Of a stretch of 64,000 nt of DNA, positions 22,031 to 33,762 are shown piece after piece (the stretch's first letter is position 1; every line of letters begins with the position of its first letter). Origin of the DNA: Mantis religiosa (lineage: Eukaryota; Arthropoda; Insecta; Mantodea; Mantidae); assembly GCA_030765055.1 (NCBI GenBank), contig CM060953.1, positions 176,696,493 to 176,760,492 on the forward strand, given 5' to 3'. The notes beneath the pieces are model-generated. The model had not been told where the DNA came from, did not search any database, and worked only from the letters and a program-made list of their open reading frames with translations. Both the position numbers and the translations under genes were made by a program.

Positions 22031-23027
22031 CCTATTTAAGCTTGGTTGAGTTAGCGCAAGCGTGGATTTTAGGGTGGACTTTAGGCTGGGTAAATAATTC
22101 AGTGAACATTCGACAGGTCACTCAATGAGACTAGTTTCTCCTAAGTTCACGTTGGTCCTAAATTCAGGCTCATGATGCCGCCAACTCCTGATGGCTACTC
22201 CACACTTTGCATCCTCAGCTATATGAAAATATATCTCCTACGCAAGCCCAGCTGGGTCTTTGATGTACTAGTGTAATTGATAACATCATTCCACCCCAAG
22301 TCCCTTCAAGACTATAGGCTATAGTAAATTGGTATTTTATAGAAGCTTCTGTTGTCTCTATTTATTTATCTTTAACCTATCTACTAGCTCCCTTTACCAT
22401 TTAGTTCTACCATCTGATCACCTATAATTTCAGTTACGCCCCCGGTTAAGAGTAGATGGAAATCCCTTAAGCTGAAATCCCATTAAATACACACAGTCCT
22501 ATCTACAAAATATAGTCTAAATCATCCCTGGTTCACACACTTATTTGCAACAATATTCATTATAGAAATCTTGTGTGTGTGTGTGTGAGTCAGTGAGTGA
22601 GTGTGTGAGAGAGTGAGGTTAAATATATTTGAACATACCTGTCATTTGGACTGCTTATTTTGAAAAAGCGAACAGTGACTCGGGAACTCAAGTATAATTA
22701 GGAGGTGTGAGAATTTTCTAACCAAGATATAAAGCAAGATAAGTCAAAGATTAGTGACTGGGAAGTGAGTCTCCTTCTGAGTTACGTTTGCAAATGTCAA
22801 AAGACTGGACCAGGGATGGGGGACTTATGTATTGGTTGCTATTTTATTTCCTACAGTCTTGGCTTTAGCAATGTAATGTTCGGGCGCCTCCACTAATTGT
22901 GAGTGGGTATAGAAGATGGGCGGGATCACCATAAGGTAACCTACCACGAGGAAGGGGACTGCAAAGGACTAGTGAAGGGGGGTTACGTCTTAAGACTGGC
23001 AGGAAATGTGGTGAAGGATAAACCTAT
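22031..23027. other. Intergenic stretch with a GT-rich microsatellite
   Basis: Only the (GT)n/(GA)n tract at 22573-22620 is recognisable. Confidence 0.45.
22573..22620. repeat. Compound (GT)n (GAGT)n microsatellite
   Basis: A run of TG dinucleotides passes into GTCAGTGAGTGAGTG and GAGAGAGTGAGG. Confidence 0.9.
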
Positions 23028-23394
23028 GAAGTGACATGTTAAGCTAACCACTGGCGCGACAGCCCCACGAGGGCCAAGGCCTACCAACCCGACTGCCGGC
23101 CTCACGCCCACTTGCGGACGGCAGAGGTGGGCGATCTCCAACCGATACGGGGAAGAGATGTGGTCAGCATCTCGGCATCCCCCAGCCGGAAGGTTGGTGT
23201 TCGTGTCCAGGTTCGTTTACCTAGCGTGAGTTTCTCACTTTCCTTACGATGCTGAGTGGGCACCGGCCCTATAAGGGGGACCTTAAATCCGCACCCCATG
23301 GATGGGGTCGAACCCAGGCCGCTTTCCCCTGGCCAGGGGCCAAGGCATTCCGCCTTAGCCCGCTATGCCACGGTGCAGGACAAGAAGTGCCATG
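23028..23394 (-). repeat. SINE-B, full-length copy with TSD
   Basis: The body is 23039-23383. Read from 23383 downwards it starts TGTCCTGCACCGTGGCATAG. The A box is TGGCATAGCGGG and the B box GGGTTCGACCCC, so the head is tRNA-derived. The body of about 345 bp ends in GGCTGTCGCGCCAGTGG. It is flanked by GAAGTGACATG (23028-23038) and GAAGTGCCATG (23384-23394), matching at 10 of 11 positions. This is the best reference copy of the family in the window. Confidence 0.9.
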
Positions 23395-23711
23395 CAGCTC
23401 TGGTGTAAGGAAAATTTAATCTCCATAACTAATGCCACTAATCTACAGCATAGTCAGAGAGGAATAAAGATTGGTCAGTGAAAACAACTGCTGGCGTCTT
23501 ATGCTGTCGAAGATAGTCAAAGTGACCTTAGAGAGCAGAGTGTCTCAGGTTTTGTTTAGTAAGTGCGTGAGTGTCCCCGTAAGCCAAATTTCGAGGCCTT
23601 ATATATATATAATTAAAATATATACTAGCTGAGAAGGATTCTGTATGACGTGTTTTAGGCACACGACAGCTAAGTTGACGAGAAAATGTGATTATTAGAA
23701 CTTGACATACA
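23395..23711. other. Short spacer with (TA)n
   Basis: Contains a short TATATATATA run near 23600. Nothing else was seen. Confidence 0.4.
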
Positions 23712-23915
23712 GCCCGCCTCTGTGGCGTAGGTGCTGGCGTATCAACTTCACTTTTAAGATGTCTCGTGAGAGGTTGAGTTAATTAGATAAGTCTTCTCTG
23801 GTTTTTCTCCATATCCCGAAAGATGAATGTCAGAAAGATAAAGTTCTAAGGGCCCTAGGCACATTTGAGCATCATTTCATCCATTTCATTCATCTTCCAA
23901 TATGACTTAGCGTAA
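23712..23915 (+). repeat. SINE-C, plus-strand copy
   Basis: It starts GCCCGCCTCTGTGGCGTAG, a tRNA-like head, then a weak B-box region, CTCTGGTTTTTCTCC and the body AAAGATGAATGTCAGAAAG. It ends with GAGCATCATTTCATCC and TTCCAATATGACTTAG. The reverse-complement copy at 33064-33250 keeps a better B box (GAGTTCGAATCTCG). The order of blocks agrees between the copies. Confidence 0.75.
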
Positions 23916-24832
23916 GAGGACGTCGTGTAGACGCATGTCAGGACTTCAATAACTTGCCTTCCAAATACCTTAATTTTGTATGTTTAAATTTTTTATAAAC
24001 CTACAAATTTTCGCCATAGTATTAGAAATTTATATTCCGCATAGTTGATGACGACCTTATGAAGCTATCTCCAGTCTCGTTCTCAGCTGCTCCAATGATG
24101 AATTGTGTCCTTAGACGAATGTAAAGCTAACATCAGTAAAATAGACGATACACCTAGTAGACGCTAATAATGATAACAACTGCGGTACCATAGTAACATC
24201 CAACTGACTGGAAAACCTGTGCATCTCATTCTCAAAAGGTTGCTTCTCTAGAGACCACAGGAGTGGCCACATCCTCATCGAGATGAACAGCGAACTGTCC
24301 CCTTCATCGACGAGGGCAGATGCGTGAAACATATAACCCTCACAACTGGCATTTACGACTGTGAAAAAAACACATTTGGGAAATTGCTCCTTTTATAGTT
24401 GGCAATGTAACGGGATGTAGTGATGTTGTTGGCAACTCCATTCCTGTCCTTAACGGCACTAAAACTCCTCAAATATCCCAGGCTATCACTTGGAGCCGTT
24501 CTTGGAATCGTTACAAAAACATGTGATGGTCGACCCAAATAATCCCAATATCCTTCACACAAAATTACATCGTAGTCCAATATGAGGCATGCTACCACAG
24601 TAAACAAACACAGCTAAGAACCAGAATAGTAAAATAACTTTCTTTAGGGGCTGTGAAGTCTAAGCTTTACATCATTTTAAAACAAAGGTTTAATTCGCAC
24701 ACAAAAAATCCACATTAAAATACAAAAACACTCATATTAATTTTTCTACTCAATGTTTTGCAAATTAATCCTATAAATCCTTCATATATTTCACAATTGC
24801 TTCATTTTGAGTTATAAAAATGGAAAGCAATT
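23916..24832. other. Intergenic stretch, nothing recognised
   Basis: Short minus-strand frames at 24111-24332 and 24353-24607 have no family motif. The second has a hydrophobic stretch upstream, but the frame is interrupted. Confidence 0.4.
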
Positions 24833-25905
24833 TATTATTTATTTATTTATTATCCAATTGTTTTATTCCTATTTTACGCAAAGGTATATAAGGAATATAG
24901 TTTACAAATTTATGAATACAATACAATTTACAAAAGCATAACAAATCAATATCTAGCTGAAAAACAGTAAACATCAAGATGAATCATTTAGCTAAAGAAA
25001 TATTTTGTTTAAGAAAGCCATGAAATATTGATAAGTTTTGTAATTCATCAGAATATGTGTAAGTGGTTTTTATAAAGTGTAACCTAAGGATTGAAGCAAT
25101 AATTCAAGTTCGTGTCTTTCAAAACAGAAAAACAGGCAATAAAATAAAATGTGAGGAACATCTTGAAGATGATTTCCACAAATGCAATCACCTGTGGATT
25201 TGACTTTGAATCGAAATAAGTAAGCTGAAAATTTGTCATGTCCAGTTCAGAATTTATTAAGAACATAGGATTAACGAATTTACGTTTATGTCTGTCAGAA
25301 ACAGCTGGGAAATATAAATCCTTAGTCAAGGCACCACAAACACTTTTTAACCAGTATTCATTCCAGTCGTTGATGATAATCTCCTTTAATGTTTGCCTCA
25401 CATAAGAAATGGGGCATAGAGTGTATGCCTCTAGAAGATCTGAAGTCGCAGCTCTCTTTGCTAGCTCATCTGCACGTTCATTTCCGGCAATCCCTACGTG
25501 TCCTCTGACCCATTTTATACAGACATGAGAACTACATAATAATTGACTTCTTATTTCAGCTGCAATGGGACTGCTGTTTTTGGTATCTTTCAAAGCTGCA
25601 ATTGCTGCTTGTGAGTCACTGTAAAGGCGAGCGGTACATTGTAAGTTGTTGCACCATTTCACTGCTTCACGGATTGCTAATAATTCAGCTTGAAAAACTG
25701 AACACTCCTTGGCAAGTCTGAACATGAAAGAATGGCATTCTATGGAGCGAGAGAATACCACAAACGCACATCCTACATTGGCGTTTTTACTAAGCCCTTC
25801 AGCTATCCGAGAGCCATCTCTGTAAATGGAGTACTGGTAATATTCTGCTGCACAATCTTCGAGGAGACTAGAGACACCGGTGGCTGGATTAGAAGCTTGT
25901 TTTGA
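24833..25905 (-). mobile_element. 3' part of an R1/I-type LINE carrying RNase H
   Basis: A minus-strand RNase H domain (25084-25905) is followed by a 3' UTR of about 240 bases and ends in a (TAAA)n-like tail (AATAAATAAATAAATAA, about 24833-24853). A tetranucleotide tail fits LINEs of the I/R1/Jockey group that encode an RNase H after the RT. Upstream of 25905 the coding match stops, so the copy is 5'-truncated. No TSD was identified. Confidence 0.8.
25084..25905 (-). pseudogene. LINE RNase H domain and C-terminus
   Basis: The open frame 25084-25761 (225 codons) plus upstream codons to 25905 gives an RNase HI fold. YRDGSRIAEG (about 25810-25840) carries the first catalytic Asp, in the usual TDGS context. 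FQAELLAIREAVKW carries the Glu. LYSDSQAAIAAL carries the second Asp. WVRGHVGIAGNERADELAKR is the conserved His/Asp block with the last catalytic Asp. All four acids are present and this part has no stop, so it decayed late or was inserted recently. In a LINE it removes the RNA template during reverse transcription. The true ATG is far upstream in the missing RT part. Confidence 0.85.
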
Positions 25906-26223
25906 TCACAGTCGGCGGGACTCACGATTGTCGGAGGCATCTTAAACACTCAGTAACCAACGTATACAATGAAGAATCAGACTGTAATGGCGTGAGTGCG
26001 TAGACAAGAGATGTAGGTAACCAGCGCGCATGCTCGGAACGCCGACCGTAGCGCTACGGCGGCGGAATCGCAAAATGGTACTGACTTAAAAAAAAAGCAT
26101 GCCTCGTACATTCTCCTGAAATCCCTTACGATTCTTAACTCATCACAATCCTTTCTTTTCGGTATAATAAACTTTTAATAATCAAACCATGTCAAAATTA
26201 TCTTTTTTGCATTAATCATCAGA
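25906..26223. other. Short spacer
   Basis: Contains a 14-bp palindrome CCGTAGCGCTACGG (26046-26059) within a GC-rich patch. No element was recognised. Confidence 0.4.
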
Positions 26224-26870
26224 ATGTGTATGCTCAGTGAGCGTGCAGTACATGTTCAATTGTCCACTTTGTTGACGTACCACCTCTTCGAGACAAACTG
26301 TGGCATTTCCTATAACATATGTCATCTGTTATTCCCTGGAAAAAGGTTGCGATATCCACTCGCAGTTGCATTAGAGTGCGTGGTTTGTTGCGGTAGACTG
26401 TCTCCTTCAAATATTCCCATAAGAAATAATCACAGGGATTAATATCCGGGCTGTGTTGCGGTCACATTGAACTGCTCTGAAAACGTTCAGGACAGCGATG
26501 GGACATCAAACGGAGCCCGAAATGTTGGTGCAGGAAATCCAGAATAACGTTTTCTGTATGTGGACGAGGTGCATCTTGCATAAACCACTGAGTCTCCACT
26601 GGTAGCCCTGTTGCAGAAGAAAATTGTTCTGCAACATGTCCAAGTAGCGCGCACTGTTAACTGTGCCGTTGGAAAAGATTGTCCCAATGATTCCATGGCT
26701 AGATATGGCCACCCATACACTAAATTTTTCTCCATAATTTTCAATCTCGTGTACAACACCAGGAGGTTCTCGTGCCCAAAATCTTATATTCTGCCTATTG
26801 ACGCTAACGTTCAAATGAAAACCTCATCAAAATACCATAAGTTTTCAGACATTCTTAGATATAGTTTTGC
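26224..26870 (-). pseudogene. Mariner-type transposase catalytic domain remnant
   Basis: The minus-strand frame 26506-26814 reads NVSVNRQNIRFWAREPPGVV, then EKFSVWVAISSHGIIGTIF and TVNSARYLDMLQNNF, the standard first half of the DDE domain of the same insect group as the element at 1045. Just upstream and one frame off, WYFDEV holds the first catalytic Asp. Downstream in other frames FMQDAPRPHTENVILDFLH gives the second Asp and the LDFLH helix. A CD..LWEYLKE-like piece near 26430 gives the third. The HTH domain is not seen and no TIR was found. Confidence 0.75.
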
Positions 26871-28449
26871 TGATGAAAATAACACATGTATGAGCTATTT
26901 TCATAACAAATAAGCTACATATTTTCAATATTTTAGGAATAACCTCTGAAATTCTCCTTATTATTTTAAATAAGTTATGTATCTACATTTGGTAAGTCAT
27001 ATTACATAAAGGTAGATACAACCTTGTTAAAATATGCCATTAATACGAAAACTATTTCCCAAATAGTTTTGTTATTAACTTTTCTGAACCACAAATTGTT
27101 ATTTTTTGTTTCATTTGTTTCACAGATACACACAGAGAGATCAGTAAACCAATCTTTAATTTTTGTTTTGCATGAAATTATATTTGTACTTATTTGAGTA
27201 TCCAACCAAATAGGCGTTAAATCATTTTGTATGTACTGTTACTTTAGGGGTGTAATGGTGATGAAAACGGAGTTTTGCTTACATCCCTATACCGCAACCG
27301 GGAGCGTAGCTACGGGGCTAGGAAATACAGCATAAGAGAGCTACATCAAAAGGGGAGTGGAAGAAACATCTGAAGTGAAACCCGAACTAGTAAATGTATT
27401 TTGGTATCTATAGCAGCAGTACAAAGCTCTCTCTGAATCTTGATGCGTTGGAAATATAAAATGCATAGTAACATGGTGTAACTATACCTTAAGAGATGTG
27501 TTGCACATATAGTTGAGTTTCGTCCGGCTGGCAAGCAATGTTTGCCTCGTGTCCTGCATAAAGTCCCCACGTGCGCTAGCTTAACCACTCTTATATAGCA
27601 GGTCCTGCCGAAATAGCAGCTGTAGCAGCATTTCTATTCTGATATACAAGCGATGATTGAAGACGACGAACTATAAGCCCTGCATTGTGAAAATCATGTT
27701 GAAACGGACCTTTTTGGTGCTAGGGGGATTTGGCGATGTTGAAGAGGCTATGATTCTCACGTTGTGGCGACATATGTACCAGGATTCGTCCGTTGTTGGT
27801 TTCGATGCCCCAAAGTTGCGGCAACATATATAGCAAGATTCGTGCTGGTATCTCATTTCCCGTCGTGTTCTTACTTCGTCGATCTTACCTTCGTCCAAAA
27901 TATTATGACTTGATGAAGAAGATGTCCCCCGAAGTTATCAATAAAATCCTTAATTATGCCTCAGTTAGCTTTTAATATTCTTCTGTTATATTCTTACTTA
28001 CGAGCAATGAAAACTCTAAGTTACAAGGTTGGTAACGAGTGAAGAAATCATTAAGATTTTTAATTTGAATTTTTATAAGAAATTAATCTTTCACCAAATA
28101 CATTACAGTTCTTATCACAAAAATTTATACTGTGATCGGAATCAAATTAATACTTCAAACTGAACTGACACTTAAATATATTCGAGTAATTTAAAAAGCG
28201 TCCGATCACTTCTACTTTCTAGAAAGAAAGAGGGATTTTCTTTCGCTTTCTACACCAAGATTATTTAATCCTTCCTTAATATCACTACACATATATTACT
28301 TTTACATGATTTGCCAATTTACTGCTACGTCACTATATTACATAATACAATTATTACTACGGCCAGTCACAAAATACATATATTTTTAAACTATTTTGTC
28401 TGCTTTTCTTTTATAAATTTATAACTTTTTCAAACCCTGTTTAAATATA
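26871..28449. other. Intergenic stretch, nothing recognised
   Basis: AT-rich. It contains an imperfect direct repeat of about 36 bp at 27761 and 27815 (GTTGYGGCRACATAT), described under findings. Confidence 0.4.
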
Positions 28450-28810
28450 AATGAAAACAACTGTTACACGGCTAACAGCTAAATCAGCAATTCCCACGCT
28501 AGCTAAGCATTATTATCTTGCTCCAAAATATTGAATTATTTTTGCAATCACTGTTTACGTAATTGAGAACGTGTGGATTCTTGTTACCAGTCACCTGTGT
28601 ATTGTGTACCTTGGATGTATGATTCAGCAGTTCAAAGTACATGTTTCGTCAGTCAGTAAAGTTTAAACTTAATTGTTAACACACAGCTTTGCCCAAACTC
28701 AAGGCACAGCAAATGAATGTTAAATAACAAAGAACAAAGTAATTTCTAAATCTCGCTCAGCTTATATACGCAACAATACACGCAACAGTTTATAACAATT
28801 GAAAACTATT
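28450..28810 (-). repeat. Unknown dispersed repeat R, arm 2
   Basis: Reverse-complement partner of 21650-22030, about 6.5 kb away. Landmarks on the plus strand are ATCAGCAATTCCCACGCTAG, TGCAATCACTGTTTACGTAA and GCACAGCAAATGAATG. Divergence between the arms is high, so they are old, separate insertions of the same element rather than a recent inverted duplication. Confidence 0.7.
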
Positions 28811-30539
28811 TATTTTCTGTATATTTTAAGTCCAGAAACAGTAGAATTTCTATACTACTTACTATATAACATTATTAATGCTATAGATATTGATAAACAG
28901 AATTTGACATAAGTCGTCAAAACCTTGTTGTCAGTATCGATCTGCTAGAGGTTTATGGAGTAGTTGAGCGCGTCGCCAAAAGTTGGCGTTGTGCAAGACC
29001 CTATGTATTGTATTTCCATTTCTAATGTCGTTGCACCAGCTGTAATATCTATTAAGTAATGGTTTGATATTCCATGTGCCAACCTTTGGTCATGAATCAT
29101 TTGGCATATTATACTAATAATTACATTTTCATTCAGTGTAACAGATGATTTGTTTCCTTGCTGACTTATTTTTCGTTTTTTTCTTGTCTGCAAACTAAAT
29201 ATATTTTATATACTTGTGTTTGATTTGAAACAGTGAATAGGTTATCTGCCGAAAATGACTTCTTTCTTTGCAAGTTTAGCGTTCAGTTTCTTCCACTTCT
29301 TTTGTTCGCCTGTCTATTGTTTTTACAAGGTAGTCAGCTTGTTTGTTCGCCCTCAGGCACGCAATTTCAGCATTCTGGCATTCAAATGATATTTCGCCTG
29401 CGCTTTTGCCCTGCCAGCCATTTTTCTCCCCTCCTTGTGCCTATTTCTTGTAGGTCAACGCTTTATAATATTTCTTTCAACTCAAGACATCGAGCTTCTT
29501 CCTGTCTTCATGTGTCTGAACCCATACATAGATATAAACAGAGACAAAATATATGCTTCTGCCTGTCAGTGAAATAAAAGGTTTTGAATTCTTGAAAACT
29601 TGCTGACGACACTGCAGCCTTATTTCTGCTTCTATTTGGCAAGCCACGAATGCGGAAGAGTTGTACTGCCACACATTCACATTTCAAATGTAATTGGAGC
29701 GGCTACAAAATAAAGATAGTTTAGATGTGTAGCCTCTTACACATTTAAGCGAAAATGTATTGAGTTGAAATTTTAAACACAACAATTTTAACTAACAGTA
29801 AGGTAAAGCATAAAGTTAAAATACCCATAAATTGATTTTGCACATGATTATTTTTTAACCGAAGCTACTGGATATGAACTTTTGCTAACTGTAGACAGTA
29901 ATACTATGAAATATACTGTCACAGAAGTTCGAGGGCGCCCAGCTTGTCCCAGGTACGGCTAAAGATCGTCATTCTGCAGAACAAAGTTACTGTATATCAG
30001 TTTCCTGTTATAGTTGTTTTGTTTTGGACCGTTAGAGTACATTCGTTTTCCGGAACGTTCGCCTTGTGTTTAGTTCCTACATAAGCAGCTGCCTAGTGCT
30101 AGAGCACCGTTACTTTACAGTAGACAGTATAGGTTCAGCTGTAAATCGATTCGATTTTGATCTGAGTTAGAGCAGCAGTGGCCTAATTGTAATGTTTTCA
30201 TACACTAACCACTTGGGTGATAAATATAGTGTATTTAGCAGCAAATTGTGTTCCCATTGTACATAATACCCAAACGCAACTTCCTAATACTACCAATGTT
30301 TTGAAAATTTTGTTGAAACATAAAGTTTAATTTTTTTATACTTGACTGACGTAAGCAAACACACTACTGCTAAAAATTCAATTCCTTTATTACCATCACG
30401 TGATAGACGTGTTTTCTATTGAAAATTATTTAACGTGGTTCCCATCGAAATCCTTATAGCACTGAGGAAACAACCTTTCATGCAGAAAATTACTTTCCAC
30501 CACCCTTTTACTAAAAAATAATAAATGCATAGCATGGGT
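28811..30539. other. Intergenic stretch, nothing recognised
   Basis: Overlapping frames occur on both strands at 28945-29680. One minus-strand reading (around 29260-29450) is rich in charged residues, but I cannot assign it to a family. Confidence 0.35.
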
Positions 30540-31225
30540 ATAGAGGCTTCTGGAAAGAAGCTAAGATTAGAGGACATTAACAGACAAGACATTTTTGCCA
30601 GTACACGTGACAAAAACTCACTGAGGTTATTTAGAGAAATAAAAACAACCTGGGGAGAGGGAATGATATATAAACATATATAATAATTTAGGGGAGAAAG
30701 TTTTTATTGGGCGAGAACTGGAGTGAGAAGCTTGAAAGGTATAGGTCAAGATAGGAAGCTAGATAAATGTCCATTGTGTGGAGAAGAGAATGCAGATTTT
30801 CGTTGTATATTGCAGTCAAACAAAGATATGGAGAGGGCAGGCCTGGCCATGTAAATGGGACAATTGAGATGGCGAAGTAGTAATTAGACAAATTTTGTCA
30901 CTAAAAGGGGAAAAGAACAGAAAAAATATAGGGAATTATTTAGGGAAAGTTAAAGAGAGATGGCTAAGAATAATTAACAGAGAAATGTATGGATAGTTGA
31001 AGTGGCGAAATGAGAAAACAGCAGTAGAGGGCCTCCAATACACAAAATCCTAGAGTAAGGTGTATGGGGACCAAATTATTATTCAGTGGCAAGCAACATG
31101 GTTGAATGTTCAGGATTTAGAAATATATGGCGTTTTCCAGTATGGGTTTTATAGTTGTAATCATGATTTTGTATTTTCATTTGATGATACAAAAAGGACA
31201 GAGGAGAAATAAATTAAAAATTACT
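30540..31225 (+). mobile_element. LINE-Z copy 1: C-terminal end and 3' UTR of a non-LTR retrotransposon
   Basis: It aligns with 58585-59175 over about 500 bp. The coding part reads EDINRQDIFASTRDKNSLRL (about 30570-30630) and, after frame changes, LDKCPLCGEENADF (about 30755-30796), a Cys-x2-Cys start of the C-terminal zinc knuckle found in several LINE clades. In this copy the knuckle His and last Cys are altered (RCILQS). The 3' part (GAGGGCCTCCAATACACAAA, then GTGTATGGGGACC) is shared with copy 2 and ends near GAGAAATAAATTA. Confidence 0.7.
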
Positions 31226-32099
31226 AAAAATAAGCAAAATATACCTGAAAAGGTGATGTATTCCATTCATGTGATTTGTCTTAATGTGACCTACCTTAAT
31301 TTATTTTAATGCTTCATGACATACTTTATTGTATGACACGCACGGAGATGAAGAATGCTGAATCAAGAGGTTTTATACCGCGATAAACAAACGAATAAAT
31401 GATAAAATATTGAACAAATACACAAATGATAAGGGATATATTTGAGTTTCCGATGTTGCTAAACTGTATTTTAAATGAATTACGTGTTTCCATACAGTTT
31501 ATGTGTTAATGAAAATCATACAAAATTCCTTCTGATCAAAGAAAACTTGAGAAATGTTTCTGTAATACTGTACTGCATCTTGCATAATGGTATTATCTGT
31601 ATTACGGATTTTATTGGTAGGGGAGAGTAGTATAATAGCGCTAAGTGGACGACGCTCATGTAATATTGTTGAGAAACAATGATTCTAGCAAATTCTGCAC
31701 ACCACCGACATCGAGCGGTCGGTTGGGGTAATGTACAGAAAGAGCAGTGTAAGCGTGATTGTTGAGAAGAATGTGTTTTGTGTGAATTTCGTAGTTCAGA
31801 TACACCAATATCATTACAAGGTAAGTTTGAATAGATTTCTAAATATGTTTTATACAGTGCATAAGTTGCGAGTCCCTATTTATGGCTACCAATTTATAGT
31901 TTTATGATATTGTGGTGCTGTGTTTGAAGCGTTATTCTCATGATAAATCCAACATGTCGTCGGCAGGTAATGGCGTTCAGTCCTTAGCACTATTATCTAC
32001 CAGGAGACTGTCATTTTCCAACACATATTTGAATGATAGAATTATTTTATGCAACGGATCACTCAAAGTGACATGGGATTTGTTACTTTTCATTAATCT
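31226..32099. other. AT-rich stretch
   Basis: Nothing is recognised until the pogo-like fragment begins. The part from 31620 may belong to the same element. Confidence 0.35.
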
Positions 32100-32330
32100 T
32101 ATAAAAAAATACAAATAAATAGCAGCTCATGGGTTTCACTGCACTGGTATTAGACCTCTCAACCCAGATCAGTTCATTGATAAAGATTTTATGGCCGCAG
32201 AAAACTTACAAATAGAGGTAGGCCAAAACCAGACAATAACAGGCATTTTCTGTTGTGGACGAAGATAATGAAACATCGCCTAGTGGACATACTCATCAAG
32301 AAACAACTGTATTAGACATGATAAACATGC
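32100..32330 (+). pseudogene. Pogo-type transposase C-terminal fragment
   Basis: The frame at about 32118-32205 reads AAHGFHCTGIRPLNPDQFID, then KDFMAAEN, which matches the GFR.TGI.P.n...F.D.DF.PAE region after the DDE domain of pogo-type transposases (compare GFRKRGIWFVN at 11246). A shifted frame gives DEDNETSPSGHTHQETT. Nothing of the HTH or catalytic domain is visible nearby, and TIRs were not found. It is an old fragment of a pogo element different from the one at 10433. Confidence 0.6.
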
Positions 32331-32854
32331 ATAAACATATCGCTTGACCCAAACTTTTATATTTGTTTATTTTAATGGCTTCCTATTAAAATAAATGTCT
32401 TGATTTGTATTCGTTTCTAGAGCCCATTCATATAACTTGCAATTTACTGTTCTAAAATTATTTCTGTAATTATACTTAAGGTTGCTGAACAAATTTTCTT
32501 AAGTGAGCGCCATTAACCTGCTCTCCACTAATAATGTTTAAAGTTATATGAAACTTTTACGCATGTATATACTGCCAATTTGTGTAAAAAGTACGTCGGG
32601 AAAGTTAGAGTGCAGTAAGTAAAGCCTCAATGTACCTACGTATCCTTAGGATGATACCCGAAATGCCTGTGTTAGAAAAAGTAAGAGACATGCTGACATT
32701 ACGTTATTTACAAACTGTCATATTGCGAGGCAAAATATTAGATGGAGAGAGGTATCTGGTCAGTGAAGCTCTTTGAGTTAAGCAATAACAGTTGGTTTCT
32801 TATGTTTGGAAGAAACAAGGAACCAATTGCAGGAATTTATCATAATGTGGTCAA

Positions 32855-32887
<33 letters not shown>

Positions 32888-32944
32888 TGTAAATAAGATG
32901 AGCCCGGGATTTGAATGTTTCCTTTTTCCTCACTTTATTCATAT
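32331..32944. other. AT-rich spacer with poly(T)
   Basis: Nothing is recognised except the homopolymer at 32857. Confidence 0.4.
32857..32886. repeat. (T)30 homopolymer
   Basis: Thirty consecutive T. It may be the reverse-complement poly(A) tail of an unrecognised minus-strand retroposon. Confidence 0.9.
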
Positions 32945-33063
32945 TACAAGGGGCGGCCACAGAGTAAGTTCTGTTTCAATTTATGTCCGCTACAGCGCTG
33001 GGATCGCAGGTCCGCACATGCACGTTAGACGCTCTGTATCAAGGAGAAGAAACGTGCGCCATT

Positions 33064-33250
33064 AAGTCATATCGAACGGTGAATGATTTGGATGAAATGA
33101 TGCTCAAATGATTCCAGGGTCCTTGGAGCTTAGACTTACCCGACATTCGTCTTGAAGGATAAAGGAAACCCCTGGAAAAAACCTTATCCAGATAACTCAC
33201 CTTGAACGAGATTCGAACTCGGGACTTCTTGAACGTGAGGCAGACATGCT
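33064..33250 (-). repeat. SINE-C inside the mariner copy
   Basis: It is the reverse complement of the family at 23712. On the minus strand it has GTTCGAATCTCG (B box) after AGAAGTCCCGA, then CAAGGTGAGTTATCTGG, GGTTTTTTCCAGGGGTTTCC, CAAGACGAATGTCGGGTAAG and GAGCATCATTTCATCC. It occupies the place where mariner copy 2 has about 60 bp of element sequence, so its insertion went with loss of host-element sequence or later deletion. No TSD is evident. Confidence 0.75.
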
Positions 33251-33340
33251 GATTGAAAATGCCGCCGCTTGTAAAATCTGATCTGTGATTCGTGAAACCA
33301 ATTGAAATTCATCTGCTAATTTGCGAAGTCAAAATGTGTC

Positions 33341-33661
33341 GTGTTTCTTCACGACAACGCACGACCACGCCCTACAAATGCGACGAAAAACATCCTACAA
33401 GGATTTGGCTGGGACGTGTTTGACAACACCCCGTACAGCCCTGAACTCGCTCCTGGCGACTTTCATCTGTTTTTGCATCTCAAATCTTTCCTTGGCGGTC
33501 AACACTTCAACAATCACGAAGACCTGAAAGAAAATGTTTCCAACTGGTTGAAGGCACAGGCGGAAAACTTCTATGAAGAAGGTATAGGTACAAAGGCACA
33601 AAAACTTGTGTCTCGCTATGACAAATGCCTGCAAAATTTCGGCAGTTATTTGGAAAAGTAA
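33341..33661 (+). pseudogene. Mariner transposase, C-terminal half
   Basis: A 106-codon open frame gives LHDNARPRPTNATKNILQGF, then GWDVFDNTPYSPELAPGDFH. The second and third catalytic Asp lie in HDNAR and APGDF with 34 residues between them, the mariner DD34D spacing. The usual His in NARPH is changed to Arg. The frame continues through FLGGQHFNNHEDLKENVSNW to the typical end KLVSRYDKCLQNFGSYLEK and stop. The N-terminal HTH and the first Asp (DETW) are missing. The frame is otherwise unbroken. Confidence 0.9.
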
Positions 33662-33762
33662 TTTAAGAGTTGCAAAATTTTGTGCAATAAATAGCTTTTC
33701 TGTATCTGTAAACAATTCAATTTTATTATCACATATAACTTAATTTCTGGACGTACCTCGTA

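Larger units (their letters stand above)
32945..33762 (+). mobile_element. Mariner element with TIRs, copy 1
   Basis: The left end CAAGGGGCGGCCACAGAGTAAG and the right end (reverse complement CGAGGTACGTCCAGAAATTA) form a degenerate TIR of about 25 bp. TA flanks both sides (32945-32946 and 33761-33762). The copy at 53280-53910 has a clearer left TIR (CAAGGGGCGTCCAGAAAGTA). Part of the 5' region of this copy is replaced by SINE-C (33064-33250). At 818 bp it has lost the first half of the transposase. Confidence 0.85.

Noticed and set aside
24111..24607. Two short minus-strand frames with a hydrophobic lead resembling a signal peptide
   Set aside because: The hydrophobic stretch and the following frame are separated by stops, and I found no supporting splice sites.
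26046..26059. 14-bp perfect palindrome CCGTAGCGCTACGG
   Set aside because: Isolated, with no partner sites or associated gene. Expected occasionally by chance.
29233..29680. Open frames on both strands, one rich in charged residues
   Set aside because: They may be an eroded LINE ORF1, but no motif allows an assignment.
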